A DNA stretch of 64,000 nucleotides from Confluentibacter sediminis (lineage in GTDB: Bacteria; Bacteroidota; Bacteroidia; Flavobacteriales; Flavobacteriaceae). Position numbers and translations under genes: made by a program. A model generated the notes under the pieces. It saw only the letters and a list, made by a program, of their open reading frames with translations. It did no database searches and was not told the origin of the DNA. Positions 16,689-25,720 of this stretch are shown here, in pieces; position 1 is the first letter of the stretch; each line of letters opens with the position of its first letter. The DNA lies in assembly GCF_003258355.1 (NCBI RefSeq), contig NZ_QKPO01000020.1, positions 1 through 64,000 on the forward strand, given 5' to 3'.

Positions 16689-18914
16689 TTATTTCTTATC
16701 TTTCCTTTTGAGATTATATAACGTTTCATCAATAGTAAACCAACAGAAGTAAAAAATACCAACTGAGAATATAATATCGCCAACCATACGTAACCATTTA
16801 AGTGTTTGTACTGTAGGAGAGTAGAGTAATTCGGAGTCCCTAGCGAAAGAATATCCTTTAGTTATAGATGTATAAGCTTGAATAATACCAACGGGAAGTA
16901 AGCTTAAAACGATCATGACTATTAAACCAATATTAAGTAGCCAAAAGGCTCTTTTTAGTTTTTTGCCTACCCAGATTCTGTCAGAATAGAATCGTAAACA
17001 GATTAAAACAAACCCCATGCCTAACATGCCGTAAACCCCAAATAAAGCCGCATGAGCATGTACCGCAGTAGTATTTAAGCCTTGTATGTAATATAAAGCA
17101 ATGGGTGGGTTGATTAAGAAACCAAAAACACCGGCTCCAATAAAATTCCAAAAAGCAACAGCAATAAAGAAAAATATGGGCCATTTGTATTTTTGCATCC
17201 ATTGTTTGCTTTTTAAAAGATTCCAGTTTTCTCTAATTTCAAAACCCATAAGCGTAAGTGGCACAACTTCTAAAGCACTAAAAGTGGCTCCTAAAGCGAT
17301 AGCCTGAACAGGTGTTCCTGAATAATATAAGTGGTGCAACGTACCAATAATGCCACCAGCTAAAAATATAGAAGCAGAGGCTACAGATACCCGTCCAGCA
17401 GTTTTAACCGATATAATTTTCATTCTAGAAAAAATAAAAGCAATAACTACGGTTGCAAATACTTCAAAGAAACCTTCCACCCATAAGTGTACTAGCCACC
17501 ATCTCCAGTAATTAATAACTGGTAAGCTACTATTTTCACCATACATAAGTCCAGAGAAAAAGAACATACCAATGGCTAATACCGATATTAATAATATAAT
17601 AAGTAAGTGCTTAGATTCATCGTTTTTACGAATACCATAAATAAGATGCCGACTTACCATAATAACCCAAAGTACCAATCCTATTCCTAGAAATATTTGC
17701 CAGAATCGACCTAAATCCATGTATTCGTAACCTTGGTGACCAAAAAAGAAGTTTGTGGTTAATTCTAAAAATTGGTGTATGCCCAACCATTCGCCAAACA
17801 TGGACCCAAACACTATAATTATTAAAGCAATAAATAAGAAATTGATACCAAAAACTTGGTATTTCATTTCTTTACCCGAGATCATAGGCGCTAAATAGAG
17901 ACCAGTACTTAGCCATATAGTGGCAATCCAAAATATAGCAAGTTGTGTATGCCATGTTCTTGTTACAGAATAGGGGAGAATACTCGATAAATTAAAACCA
18001 AAAAAGGATTGACCTTCAACAGTATAATGTACGGTAATAACTCCTAAAACAACCTGTAAAGCAATAAGTAATGAGATAACTATAAAATATTTAAGTAGGG
18101 CTTTTTGAGAGGGATATAAATTAATGTTTTTAAGGGGATCAGCCTCTGGTTTTGTAACCATATCACCTTTTTCATGGTTTAATAAATAGTAATACGTAAG
18201 AATGCCGATAAACAATAAAAGTAACACAATAGAAAGACCAGACCATATCAAAGAACCTTTGGTAATAGTATTGTCTATTAAAGGTTCGTGTGGCCAATTT
18301 GATGTATAGGTATAATCTTTACCAGGTCTGTTGGTACTCGCAGCCCAAGAAGTCCAGAACAAAAAGGCATTGAGTTCTTCTAATTTTTTAGCATCCGTTA
18401 AAGCACCTTTAGGAATAGCATAAACTTCTTTTCCTTCAGAAAAAATAGTTGTGTAATGTTTAATGTTATCTTTAATGGCAGCTAATTGACTTTCCGATAT
18501 GGTTATCGATTTGTCTGCTTTATTATAGGTGTTCGTTTTAATATTTTTAATTAAACGGGCTTTTAGAGCAGCTTTATTTTCAACATCTAAATCTTCATAT
18601 TTAGAATTAAAATCTTTTTTTGCCCATGCATTGAGCATAAATACAGCTTCTTTATGTATCCAATCGGCCGTCCAATCAGGGGCCACATAACTGCCATGTC
18701 CCCAAATAGAGCCTACTTCCATACCTCCAATAGATTCCCAAACGTTTTGTCCTATTTGAATGTCTTTTTTTGTGTAAAGAACTTCTTGAGTTTCTTTAAC
18801 AATAACGGTATCTGGTATAGGAGGTTGTGTTTGATAAACCTCACTTCCAATCCAAATTAGTGTGATGAAGGATAATACAATTACACTACTAAATATAATC
18901 CATATTTTTTTCAT
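16689..18914 (-). CDS. norB: Quinol-dependent nitric oxide reductase (qNOR, single subunit)
   Basis: 741 aa, the size of qNOR (NorZ), in which a NorC-like periplasmic head is fused to the NorB core. The N-terminus has TM1 and the head domain (QNVWESIGGMEVGSIWGHGSYVAPDW). About 13 more helices follow, including RTWHTQLAIFWIATIW, HLWVEGFFEVFATVVIAF with the NOR-specific Glu, and HAHAALFGVYGMLG with haem ligands. It reduces two NO to N2O using quinol at the cytoplasmic membrane. It removes the NO made by NirK. Last gene of a minus-strand ferredoxin-cupin-norB operon under the operator at 19691. Confidence 0.95.
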   Translation of the reverse strand: MKKIWIIFSSVIVLSFITLIWIGSEVYQTQPPIPDTVIVKETQEVLYTKKDIQIGQNVWESIGGMEVGSIWGHGSYVAPDWTADWIHKEAVFMLNAWAKKDFNSKYEDLDVENKAALKARLIKNIKTNTYNKADKSITISESQLAAIKDNIKHYTTIFSEGKEVYAIPKGALTDAKKLEELNAFLFWTSWAASTNRPGKDYTYTSNWPHEPLIDNTITKGSLIWSGLSIVLLLLFIGILTYYYLLNHEKGDMVTKPEADPLKNINLYPSQKALLKYFIVISLLIALQVVLGVITVHYTVEGQSFFGFNLSSILPYSVTRTWHTQLAIFWIATIWLSTGLYLAPMISGKEMKYQVFGINFLFIALIIIVFGSMFGEWLGIHQFLELTTNFFFGHQGYEYMDLGRFWQIFLGIGLVLWVIMVSRHLIYGIRKNDESKHLLIILLISVLAIGMFFFSGLMYGENSSLPVINYWRWWLVHLWVEGFFEVFATVVIAFIFSRMKIISVKTAGRVSVASASIFLAGGIIGTLHHLYYSGTPVQAIALGATFSALEVVPLTLMGFEIRENWNLLKSKQWMQKYKWPIFFFIAVAFWNFIGAGVFGFLINPPIALYYIQGLNTTAVHAHAALFGVYGMLGMGFVLICLRFYSDRIWVGKKLKRAFWLLNIGLIVMIVLSLLPVGIIQAYTSITKGYSFARDSELLYSPTVQTLKWLRMVGDIIFSVGIFYFCWFTIDETLYNLKRKDKK

Positions 18915-18940
18915 TGTGATTAATTTTTAAATTTTTGGTG

Positions 18941-19276
18941 TTATAATGTTGCGTTAATACGTTCGATACTGTCATATTTTGAAACCGATAATCGAACGAT
19001 ACAATCTGATATGCAAGTTAAATCGTGTGGTATGTTTTCATCTAAAGCAATTAAATCACCTTTTTTAAGGATCTGGCTCTTACCGTTAATACCAAAATCT
19101 AAAGTACCATCAAAAAGTTCTATTATGATTGGAAAAGGGGCTTTGTGTTCTTTCATAGCTTGTCCTTTTCTCATAACGATTCTAACTTCTTTGGAAGTTT
19201 TTGTTTGTAGCAAGACCGTGACAGATGGTTTGTTTTCTTGGTAGTTAATATTATTTAGTAATGATGCTGTGTTCAT
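18941..19276 (-). CDS. Small cupin-domain protein
   Basis: 111 aa single cupin. HKAPFPIIIELFDGTLDFGINGK...LKKGDLIALDENIPHDL contains the two conserved cupin strands with metal-ligand positions (H in EHK, H in PHD), while the usual HxH of motif 1 is only partly present. Similar small cupins accompany NO reductase genes and may sense or bind metal or NO; this is inference. It starts 12 bp after the ferredoxin gene's stop and ends 26 bp before norB, in one operon. Confidence 0.78.
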   Translation of the reverse strand: MNTASLLNNINYQENKPSVTVLLQTKTSKEVRIVMRKGQAMKEHKAPFPIIIELFDGTLDFGINGKSQILKKGDLIALDENIPHDLTCISDCIVRLSVSKYDSIERINATL

Positions 19277-19288
19277 AATATTATAGTT

Positions 19289-19672
19289 TTATTTGTTGTC
19301 TGTAATTATTTTAAAAGTGAGGTTGTTAATTTTTTCATCTAATATGATTTGACAGGACAAACGACTTGTTTCATCAAAATAATTAACTTGATTAAGAGTT
19401 TCTTTTTCGGTGGCAGTTATCATGTCATTTAATGAGTCTTCAATAAGTTTTACATGGCAGGTACCGCATAGTCCGCGCCCTAAACATTCTCCAATTTCCT
19501 CATAATAAGTATCTACAATAAGCTCCATTAAATTTGGGTATTCAAAGCGAGAGAAAGGAATTTCAACGCATTTATTATTGTTTGTTATTATATGTACTTT
19601 AAATGGCAATTTGTTTATTCTTAAATTTATTAATGTGCTTTTTGTTCGTTTCCAATTATTATTGGAGTACAA
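19289..19672 (-). CDS. 2Fe-2S ferredoxin (plant/adrenodoxin-like fold)
   Basis: 127 aa. The cluster loop reads CLGRGLCGTC, with a fourth Cys in SRLSCQI about 33 residues later: the C-x5-C-x2-C...C arrangement of adrenodoxin-like [2Fe-2S] ferredoxins. Residues 1-30 are an extra basic N-terminus. It may feed electrons to NO metabolism, or may be an NO-sensitive carrier. It is the first gene of the ferredoxin-cupin-norB operon, and its start lies only 18 bp from the palindrome at 19691. Confidence 0.85.
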   Translation of the reverse strand: MYSNNNWKRTKSTLINLRINKLPFKVHIITNNNKCVEIPFSRFEYPNLMELIVDTYYEEIGECLGRGLCGTCHVKLIEDSLNDMITATEKETLNQVNYFDETSRLSCQIILDEKINNLTFKIITDNK

Positions 19673-19690
19673 ACTTAAGTTTTAATTTTA

Positions 19691-19713
19691 AATAGGACAA
19701 ATATATCCTAATT
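19691..19713. promoter_or_regulatory. Rrf2-type palindromic operator, norB-operon copy
   Basis: Core TAGGACAAATATATCCTA (19693-19710), with five-base outer arms that pair perfectly. It lies immediately upstream of the ferredoxin-cupin-norB operon. It is the same sequence class as the sites before nirK, the Rrf2 gene and ric. Confidence 0.75.
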
Positions 19714-19865
19714 AAAATTTGTTTTTATTTAAAATAGGGGGGGTGTGATTTAGTCGTCTTTTAATAATCTAAGTGATGTGATGTAAAATACATTAAATTC
19801 AGAATGACAATTAGTACACTTGCTGCATAATAATAGACCAAGTGGAAATAGAAATATATTTTATT

Positions 19866-19889
19866 AATTAAGATATATTTGTCCTAATT
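19866..19889. promoter_or_regulatory. Rrf2-type palindromic operator, autoregulatory copy
   Basis: A 24-bp site with halves AATTAAGATAT and TTTGTCCTAATT. In reverse orientation it is nearly identical to the site at 19691. It lies 39 bp before the Rrf2 regulator start, implying autoregulation. Confidence 0.75.
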
Positions 19890-19928
19890 AAATAAACTTT
19901 ATATATTTGTATTAAATTATAACACAAT

Positions 19929-20363
19929 ATGTTTTCAAAAGCGTGTGAATATGGCATTAAAGCTGCAATTTTTATTGCAATCAATTCCTATGAAGGGAAG
20001 CGGGTGAGCCCTAAAGAAATTGCTGAAGAGATTGATTCCCCACAGGCATTTACAGCTAAAATACTGCAGGAATTAGTTAGACATAAAGTAGTTTCTTCAG
20101 TAAAAGGAGCATATGGAGGTTTTGAAATTGATAAAACCAGGATTGATAGTATTAAATTATCTCAAATAGTCAAGGCTATTGATGGTGATAAAATTTTTAA
20201 TGGATGCGGTTTAGGCATGGAAATTTGTAACGAAAATCATCCATGTCCTGTTCATGATAAATTTAAAACCATTAGAGACGAATTAAAATATATGCTGGAG
20301 CACACAAATCTTCAAGAATTAGCATTGAGCATAAAGACTGGAAATTCATTTTTTAAAGTGTAA
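19929..20363 (+). CDS. Rrf2-family regulator, NsrR-like
   Basis: 144 aa winged helix. MFSKACEYGIKAAIFIA opens the DNA-binding domain, with SPKEIAEEIDSPQAFTAKILQELVRH as the HTH and SVKGAYGGFEI as the wing. Three cysteines cluster in GCGLGMEICNENHPCPVHDKF, the usual Fe-S ligand region of IscR/NsrR. An Fe-S cluster there would react with NO and release DNA. The four-site palindrome family around it and the identity of the target genes support an NO-sensing repressor. The NsrR name itself is inferred. Confidence 0.88.
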   Translation: MFSKACEYGIKAAIFIAINSYEGKRVSPKEIAEEIDSPQAFTAKILQELVRHKVVSSVKGAYGGFEIDKTRIDSIKLSQIVKAIDGDKIFNGCGLGMEICNENHPCPVHDKFKTIRDELKYMLEHTNLQELALSIKTGNSFFKV

Positions 20364-20379
20364 AAAATTTTTAATCATA

Positions 20380-20400
20380 AATAGGATAAAATTATCCGAA
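20380..20400. promoter_or_regulatory. Rrf2-type palindromic operator, ric copy
   Basis: Core TAGGATAAAATTATCCGA (20382-20399), ending 13 bp before the ric start. It shares the same inner half site with the nirK operator. Confidence 0.75.
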
Positions 20401-20412
20401 ATAAACAAAGTT

Positions 20413-21144
20413 ATGGAAGTATTATATAAAGATTCAGAAAAACAAATAGGACAATTTGTGGCAGAAGATTTTAGAACAGCAGCCGTTTTTTCAAAATATA
20501 AAATAGATTTTTGCTGCAATGGAAACAGAACTGTTAATGAAGCCTGTGAAAAAAAAGGCATAGACAGTAACATTTTGTTAGATGAAATTCATGCCGTTTT
20601 AAACTCAAAAACGGACGAATCCATTGATTATAAATCATGGCCATTGGATTTATTGGCAGAATATATTGAGAAAAAACATCACCGTTATGTAGAAGAAAAA
20701 ATTCCGGTATTGCTTCAGTTTTTAAATAAACTATGCAATGTTCATGGAGAAAGACATCCGGAATTATTTAAAATAAATGAAGAATTTACCGCTTGCGCTA
20801 ATGCATTAACATCTCATATGAAGAAAGAAGAACTTGTATTGTTTCCATTTGTAAAACGAATGGTAAAAGCAAAATCAAATAATGAAGCCATTCAATCGCC
20901 ACAATTTGGAACTGTTGAAAGCCCTATTGCAATGATGATGCAAGAACATGACACTGAAGGCGAGCGTTTTAGAAAAATCGCTGAACTTACCAGTAATTAT
21001 AATCCACCAGCGGATGGATGTAATACATACCAAGTAACCTTTGCTATGTTGGATGAGTTTGAAAAAGATTTGCACTTGCACATTCATTTGGAAAATAACA
21101 TTTTATTCCCTGAGGCCATTAAATTAGAAAAACGGCTTGTGTAA
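20413..21144 (+). CDS. ric: Iron-sulfur cluster repair di-iron protein (RIC/YtfE/ScdA)
   Basis: 243 aa. The N-terminal ScdA_N domain contains FRTAAVFSKYKIDFCCNGNRTVNEACEKKG with the paired Cys. A hemerythrin-like domain follows, with His/Glu ligands in KKHHRYVEEKIP, NVHGERHPEL, SHMKKEELVLFPFV, MMQEHDTEGERF and HLHIHLENNILFPEA. RIC releases or donates iron to rebuild Fe-S clusters damaged by NO. It lies directly after the Rrf2 gene with its own operator, as expected of an NO-induced repair gene. Confidence 0.94.
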   Translation: MEVLYKDSEKQIGQFVAEDFRTAAVFSKYKIDFCCNGNRTVNEACEKKGIDSNILLDEIHAVLNSKTDESIDYKSWPLDLLAEYIEKKHHRYVEEKIPVLLQFLNKLCNVHGERHPELFKINEEFTACANALTSHMKKEELVLFPFVKRMVKAKSNNEAIQSPQFGTVESPIAMMMQEHDTEGERFRKIAELTSNYNPPADGCNTYQVTFAMLDEFEKDLHLHIHLENNILFPEAIKLEKRLV

Positions 21145-21166
21145 TAACAATATTTATTTTAAAATG

Positions 21167-21215
21167 AAAAAATTCCAGAATGTAGCCCTAAAGACATTTT
21201 GGAATTTTTATTTTT
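21167..21215 (+). terminator. Terminator after ric
   Basis: AAAAATTCCA (21167-21176) pairs with TGGAATTTTT (21200-21209), and T residues follow. It is 23 bp past the ric stop. Confidence 0.65.
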
Positions 21216-21247
21216 AGGGTTAATCATTTTATATTAAAAAAATAACA

Positions 21248-22459
21248 ATGCCCAAAAAACTTGTAGTTGTATGTTTGCTTAATTTTTTTATTGCTGCCTT
21301 ATTAGGTTTAGCCCTTCGCTATTCGTTTATTGATCCGATTCCTATTAATTATCGTTTTTTAACTCACACGCATTCACATATAGCCATGTTAGGTTGGGTG
21401 TATTTAATGTTGTATACCCTAATAGTCCATTATTTTATTCCAGTTAAGAAAACTGTTTTCAATAAATTGTTTTGGCTTACTGAAATTGCTGTTCTTGGTA
21501 TGATACTAAGCTTTCCCTTTCAGGGGTATGCCGCAGTGTCTATTACATTTTCAACCTTACATATTTTATGTAGTTATTACTTTGCTTATCTGATTTGGAA
21601 ATATCATAAAACAGACTCATTAGTAACACGTTATTTACTGAGAGCTTCTCTTTTATTTATGTTGTTATCAACCATTGGTGTATGGTGTTTAGGACCAGCG
21701 GTAGCTATGGCTGGGCAAGCCTCTGCATTTTATCAGATTGCCATTCAATTCTTTTTGCATTTTCAGTTTAATGGTTGGTTTATCATTGCAGTTATAGCTT
21801 TGTTTTTCCATCAATTGCAATTACAGGACTCTACACTGTTTAGGCTATTTTTCAAACTTTTAATTGCAGCTACTGTACTTACTTTTGCATTGCCTGTGTA
21901 TTGGTTTGCTCCTCACGTTATATTATTATGGATTAATGGACTTGGTGTTTTACTGCAATTGGCAGCATTATTCATGTTCTTAAAACTTATCAGGCCCTTA
22001 CTTGTAATGGTATTAAAAGACCAATCAAAACTCATTGTTTATTTGTACAGTTTTGCTGTTTTTTGCTTTATATTGAAAATTGTATTGCAATCAGTGTCGC
22101 TCATCCCAGAAATTTCGAAGGTGATTTATCTGTATCATAATTTCGTCATTGGGTTTATCCATTTAACCATGTTGGGTGTTGTTACAGGTTTTTTATTTTC
22201 CTTTATTATAAAAAGTAATTTGGTAAGAATGAATAAATGGCTGTACATTGCTGTTTGCACATTTTTGTTTGGATTTGTTTTAACAGAATTGACATTAATC
22301 ATTCAAGGATGTATGTTTTATTTAAAGCAAGGGATGCTTCCAAACTATTACCTTTTGCTTTTTTTATTTAGCGTGTTTTTGCCTTTGGGAATTTTCATGC
22401 TATTGTTTAACATTATCACACACAAAAATCATGGAACGCAAATCACAAAAACGACATAA
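21248..22459 (+). CDS. Polytopic membrane protein, haem-copper oxidase subunit I-like / NnrS-like
   Basis: 403 aa with about 11-12 transmembrane helices. The second helix reads HTHSHIAMLGWVYLMLYTLIVHYF, with three His in a pattern like the haem-ligand helix of cytochrome oxidase subunit I and NnrS; more His occur in FFLHFQFNGWFI and YLYHNFVIGFIHLTMLGVVTG. Such proteins accompany NO reductases in Bacteroidetes, but the full ligand set of an active oxidase is not evident. A role in NO tolerance is inferred from position. It overlaps the following hemerythrin gene by 29 bp. Confidence 0.7.
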   Translation: MPKKLVVVCLLNFFIAALLGLALRYSFIDPIPINYRFLTHTHSHIAMLGWVYLMLYTLIVHYFIPVKKTVFNKLFWLTEIAVLGMILSFPFQGYAAVSITFSTLHILCSYYFAYLIWKYHKTDSLVTRYLLRASLLFMLLSTIGVWCLGPAVAMAGQASAFYQIAIQFFLHFQFNGWFIIAVIALFFHQLQLQDSTLFRLFFKLLIAATVLTFALPVYWFAPHVILLWINGLGVLLQLAALFMFLKLIRPLLVMVLKDQSKLIVYLYSFAVFCFILKIVLQSVSLIPEISKVIYLYHNFVIGFIHLTMLGVVTGFLFSFIIKSNLVRMNKWLYIAVCTFLFGFVLTELTLIIQGCMFYLKQGMLPNYYLLLFLFSVFLPLGIFMLLFNIITHKNHGTQITKTT

Positions 22460-22892
22460 GGCATTACAGCCATTAAGTAGAGATCACCATCATGGATTAT
22501 TGTTGTCTTGGAAAATTAGAACTGGCCTTAGTAAAAACATTGATTCAGAACGTATATGGCTGTATGCCAATTGGTTTTTTCAAAAGCATTTAATTCCGCA
22601 TTTTAATATAGAAGAGACACACATTTTTACACTTTTAGATGACAAGAATGACCTTAATAAAAAAGCATTAGCTGATCACAGGCGTTTAAAACGATTATTC
22701 TCTGAAACAGAAAAGGATGCAAACACATTGAGTAAAATTGAAGAAGAATTAGAACAGCATATTCGTTTTGAAGAACGTGTCTTGTTTCCAGAAATTCAAA
22801 AAATGGCTTCTGAAAAACAATTGAATTTAATTGAGGAAATACATCAACAAGATGGTTTTGTTGACAAATTGGATGATGAATTTTGGAAATGA
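22431..22892 (+). CDS. Hemerythrin HHE-domain protein
   Basis: 153 aa four-helix protein. LSRDHHHGLLLSWKI, HLIPHFNIEETHIF, LADHRRLKRLF and EQHIRFEERVLFPEI provide the His/Glu ligands of a di-iron site. It starts inside the membrane-protein gene (29-bp overlap), so the two are translationally coupled and probably work together. NO, O2 or iron binding is the usual role for such proteins. A cytoplasmic location is likely, as there is no signal peptide. Confidence 0.88.
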   Translation: MERKSQKRHKALQPLSRDHHHGLLLSWKIRTGLSKNIDSERIWLYANWFFQKHLIPHFNIEETHIFTLLDDKNDLNKKALADHRRLKRLFSETEKDANTLSKIEEELEQHIRFEERVLFPEIQKMASEKQLNLIEEIHQQDGFVDKLDDEFWK

Positions 22893-23062
22893 TAGTAATT
22901 AACTTCAATAATTATTTATTGATGACATTCATGAAAGTAATAACAGCATTTGATAGATCGTTGTTTAAAAACAATGGTATAATTTCAAGCAATAAAAGAA
23001 GGTGAAATACAAATAGATCCATCCACTCTGTGTTAAATCGTAAAAGCTATAATTTTAAAATT

Positions 23063-23258
23063 TTAAGTAATGATATCTGTTAACGTGGATGCAATTGCGT
23101 GTTCAAAATCTGATTGTCCTGTCTTGGATTTGAGCTCGTTAATAGTTGTTCCTTTGATATGAATCTGTCTTTCTAAAAGAAAGACGATCTCAGCAGATAT
23201 TTCCTCAACAAAACTTGTAATGTGAAATCTTATTAAGATAGTTCTACATTTTTTCTGT
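23063..23258 (-). pseudogene. Unidentified coding remnant
   Basis: On the minus strand an open frame reads ITSFVEEISAEIVFLLERQ, then IKGTTINELKSKTGQSDFEH and ends STLTDIIT. It has no ATG, GTG or TTG at a sensible place, and a stop lies just upstream. Residue usage looks coding (balanced charges, amphipathic helices), so it may be the C-terminal stub of a lost gene. I do not recognise the family. Confidence 0.35.
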
Positions 23259-23619
23259 TCCTTCTACTTAATGGACTATTTAATTCTTGATATATTTATA
23301 TTAATTGAATATGAGATTTTAGAAAAGAATGAACCAAAAATAAAACCATAAATAAGAGATTTTGATAGAAGATTTGATGAAGTAATAGATGAAAATAGAG
23401 TATGTATATTTATTGTTATAGCTTTGAAAATTCGTTTCGTTATGAAACACTTGTTTAAATATTACATAGACGCTCTTTGGTTAAAATGTTAATAAAACTT
23501 ATTGTGTCATTGTTTAAGACAAATATGACGAACCAAATTTCAATTTTAATGGTATTGATGTGTTTAGTTACGAAATATTTCAACCGATTGCCTTGCATTT
23601 TGTTGCTCTACATTTTTGT

Positions 23620-23740
23620 AAAAGAGCTTTCTTATAAAAATATTTTAACATAATTCTAAGTTTTACCTTCTTCAATTTTATCTTTCCAAAAAAGACAGAA
23701 ATTAAAAACTTTGAAATAATGTCCGCTATAAAGGAGGAGT
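23620..23740. repeat. Left copy of imperfect direct repeat flanking parB
   Basis: Shares AAAAGAGCTT, AAGTTTTA and AAAACTTTGAAATA-GTCCGCT (two mismatches between) in the same order with 25600-25720. The two copies bracket the broken parB gene and suggest the ends of a former mobile module or a duplicated flank. Confidence 0.4.
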
Positions 23741-23913
23741 TATCTATAACAATATTGGCACAAAGTTAAACTCGCAAAATATTCTCATCAAAAGACTACG
23801 GCATAAAGCTAACGCTTCGTCCACAACTCATTTATTCCGTTTCCTTTTGAGCAGAAATGTTGTCTTCCGTTTGGGTTCCGCATACATATTGTTTAATCAA
23901 AAACTATAAATTT

Positions 23914-25481
23914 ATGGAAACTATTACCGAACATTTAAAAGAAGTGGCATTAGTTAAAATTATAACCGGTAAAACCAATCCGAGAAGCGATTTCAATGAG
24001 CAATCTATTCAAGAACTCGCAGAAAGTATCAAGGAAAATGGATTGCTTCAACCATTGCTCGTCAGACCAATAGATGAAGGTTATGAACTCGTCTGTGGAG
24101 AAAGACGATTAAGAGCTTGTAAGATGATTGATTTGAAATCTGTACCAGTTCAAATTAAGGACTTAAACGACCAAGAAACCTTGGAAGCTCAAATCATTGA
24201 AAATTTAGAAAGGGAAGATGTGCATCCATTGCGTGAAGCTGAAACTTTTAAACTGATGATTGCCAAAGGTGATTATGGTATTGAAGAAATAGCCACCAAA
24301 ATTGCCAAATCTGAAAAGTTTATTCTTCAAAGATTGAGTCTCAACAACTTAAATTCCGAATGGAAAAAGCTGTTTTTTAAGGATAAAATTAATCTTTCAA
24401 AGGCATTAATAATCGCGCGATTGGATAAGAAATACCAAAAAGAGGTAGCGCAAAATGCAAGCGATTGGAGTGGCGGTATAAAATCTGCCCAACAGCTACA
24501 AAGCTATATTGACTCAAACATAACGACACTCATATCAAAGGCAATTTTTAACCCGTTAGATGAAAAACTGGTTAAGAAAGCAGGGGGGCATGCATCAGTT
24601 GCCCGAAACGCTCTGGAGCAAATTGCTCGTTGTTTCCAGACGTAAAGGAGGAAGACCGATGTTTCGATAAAGTGTGCTTCAATAATAAAACGGAAAAGCA
24701 TATCGAAAACGAAATTGACAATATTATCAATAATGCTGAGGACGTCTATTTAATAAGGTCTAAACATCAAGATACAGATGATGAACTAACGCAGAAATTG
24801 AAAAAACTAGGAATCAATGTGTTGGTAAATTATGATGATTTTGAAACCATCCACGGAAAGGATGAGCGAAAAAACAAAATTAGAGGCTTTTGGATTAACG
24901 GTTACGATCATGGAAAATATGTCTCTATTCGAATGACCAAAAAACAAGAAGAAAAATCATTGGATCCTAAAAGTAAAGAAAGCGTTATTGCTCAGGTTGA
25001 AAAAATCAATACAAGAGCAAAACGAATGTTGGAACTGGATGATGAAAAAGTACATAAGCGCATCATTGAAACCATGTGTGAAACTGAAGAATTAACTGTG
25101 ATTGGAAAACATAAATATTGTGATGCCACAGAAAAAATTAGCAGATTGATATTATGGAATGCTTTAGGTTGGCCAAAAAAAGAACACTACGGTAAGCTTT
25201 TGGATATTGACAAATATCAAAAAGAGGGTTCTGTTGGATTCCTAAAACGTCTTATGGAATTGACTAAAGATGACATGGCAATCATCATCAATAATGTTGG
25301 CTATGATGCCTTTAAATCAGCTTTGCCAACTTTTATTGAGGCCATGGCACTAAGAAGGCTAGCTGAAAGCTTCGGAAGTATTCCAATAGAGGATTTTGAG
25401 AAAGAACAAAAGGCGATTGCTGATAAAAGAATAAGCCGGCAGAAGGAACGAGTTTTCAAACTAAAAAAGTCGGTCAAGTAA
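23914..25481 (+). pseudogene. parB: ParB-like partition protein split by a frameshift in a G6 run
   Basis: The first frame (to 24645) has the ParB/Sulfiredoxin domain: NPRSDFNEQSIQELAESIKE, LVCGERRLRACK and IENLEREDVHPLREAETF, then a KorB-like HTH. At 24582-24587 (GGGGGG) the frame shifts. The neighbouring frame continues ACISCPKRSGANCSLFPDVK into the downstream ORF ending at 25481, a natural zinc-finger-like Cys region followed by the C-terminal half. The whole would be about 522 aa. One base lost or two gained in the G tract explains it; slippage, decay or a sequencing error are all possible. Such ParB proteins usually belong to plasmids or conjugative elements. Confidence 0.82.
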
Positions 25482-25488
25482 AACAAAA

Positions 25489-25526
25489 AACCACTAATTG
25501 TCACTTTGATGATTAGTGGTTTTTTT
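25489..25526 (+). terminator. Terminator after parB
   Basis: An inverted repeat CCACTAAT/ATTAGTGG flanked by A and T runs, 8 bp past the stop. Confidence 0.75.
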
Positions 25527-25599
25527 ATATTATTATCTCTAAAGCCATTCAGCACATTCCCCTGCATTCCGTGAAAAACTTCATTTCGGGAAAAGAGCT

Positions 25600-25720
25600 T
25601 CTTTAAAAAAGTCTTGGACACAATCTCAAAGTTTTAGATTTCCACTTCTCTTTTTCCTGCCGAAGAAGGCAGGAAAGCTCCGTTCTCAATATAAAACTTT
25701 GAAATAGCGTCCGCTTAATA
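25600..25720. repeat. Right copy of imperfect direct repeat flanking parB
   Basis: Matches 23620-23740 in several blocks, the best being AAAACTTTGAAATA then GTCCGCT. It also carries a hairpin CCTGCCGAAGAAGGCAGG (25658-25675). A minus-strand open frame across 25686-25868 contains GVGLGYGAKFF, like an outer-membrane barrel fragment, but has no supporting context. Confidence 0.4.

Larger units (their letters stand above)
22893..23913. other. Decayed intergenic region
   Basis: About 1 kb without an intact gene. It contains a minus-strand coding remnant (23063-23258), an 8-bp hairpin GTCTTTCT/AGAAAGAC at 23167-23185 within it, and near 23620-23740 one copy of an imperfect direct repeat that recurs beyond parB (25600-25720). 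Confidence 0.45.
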
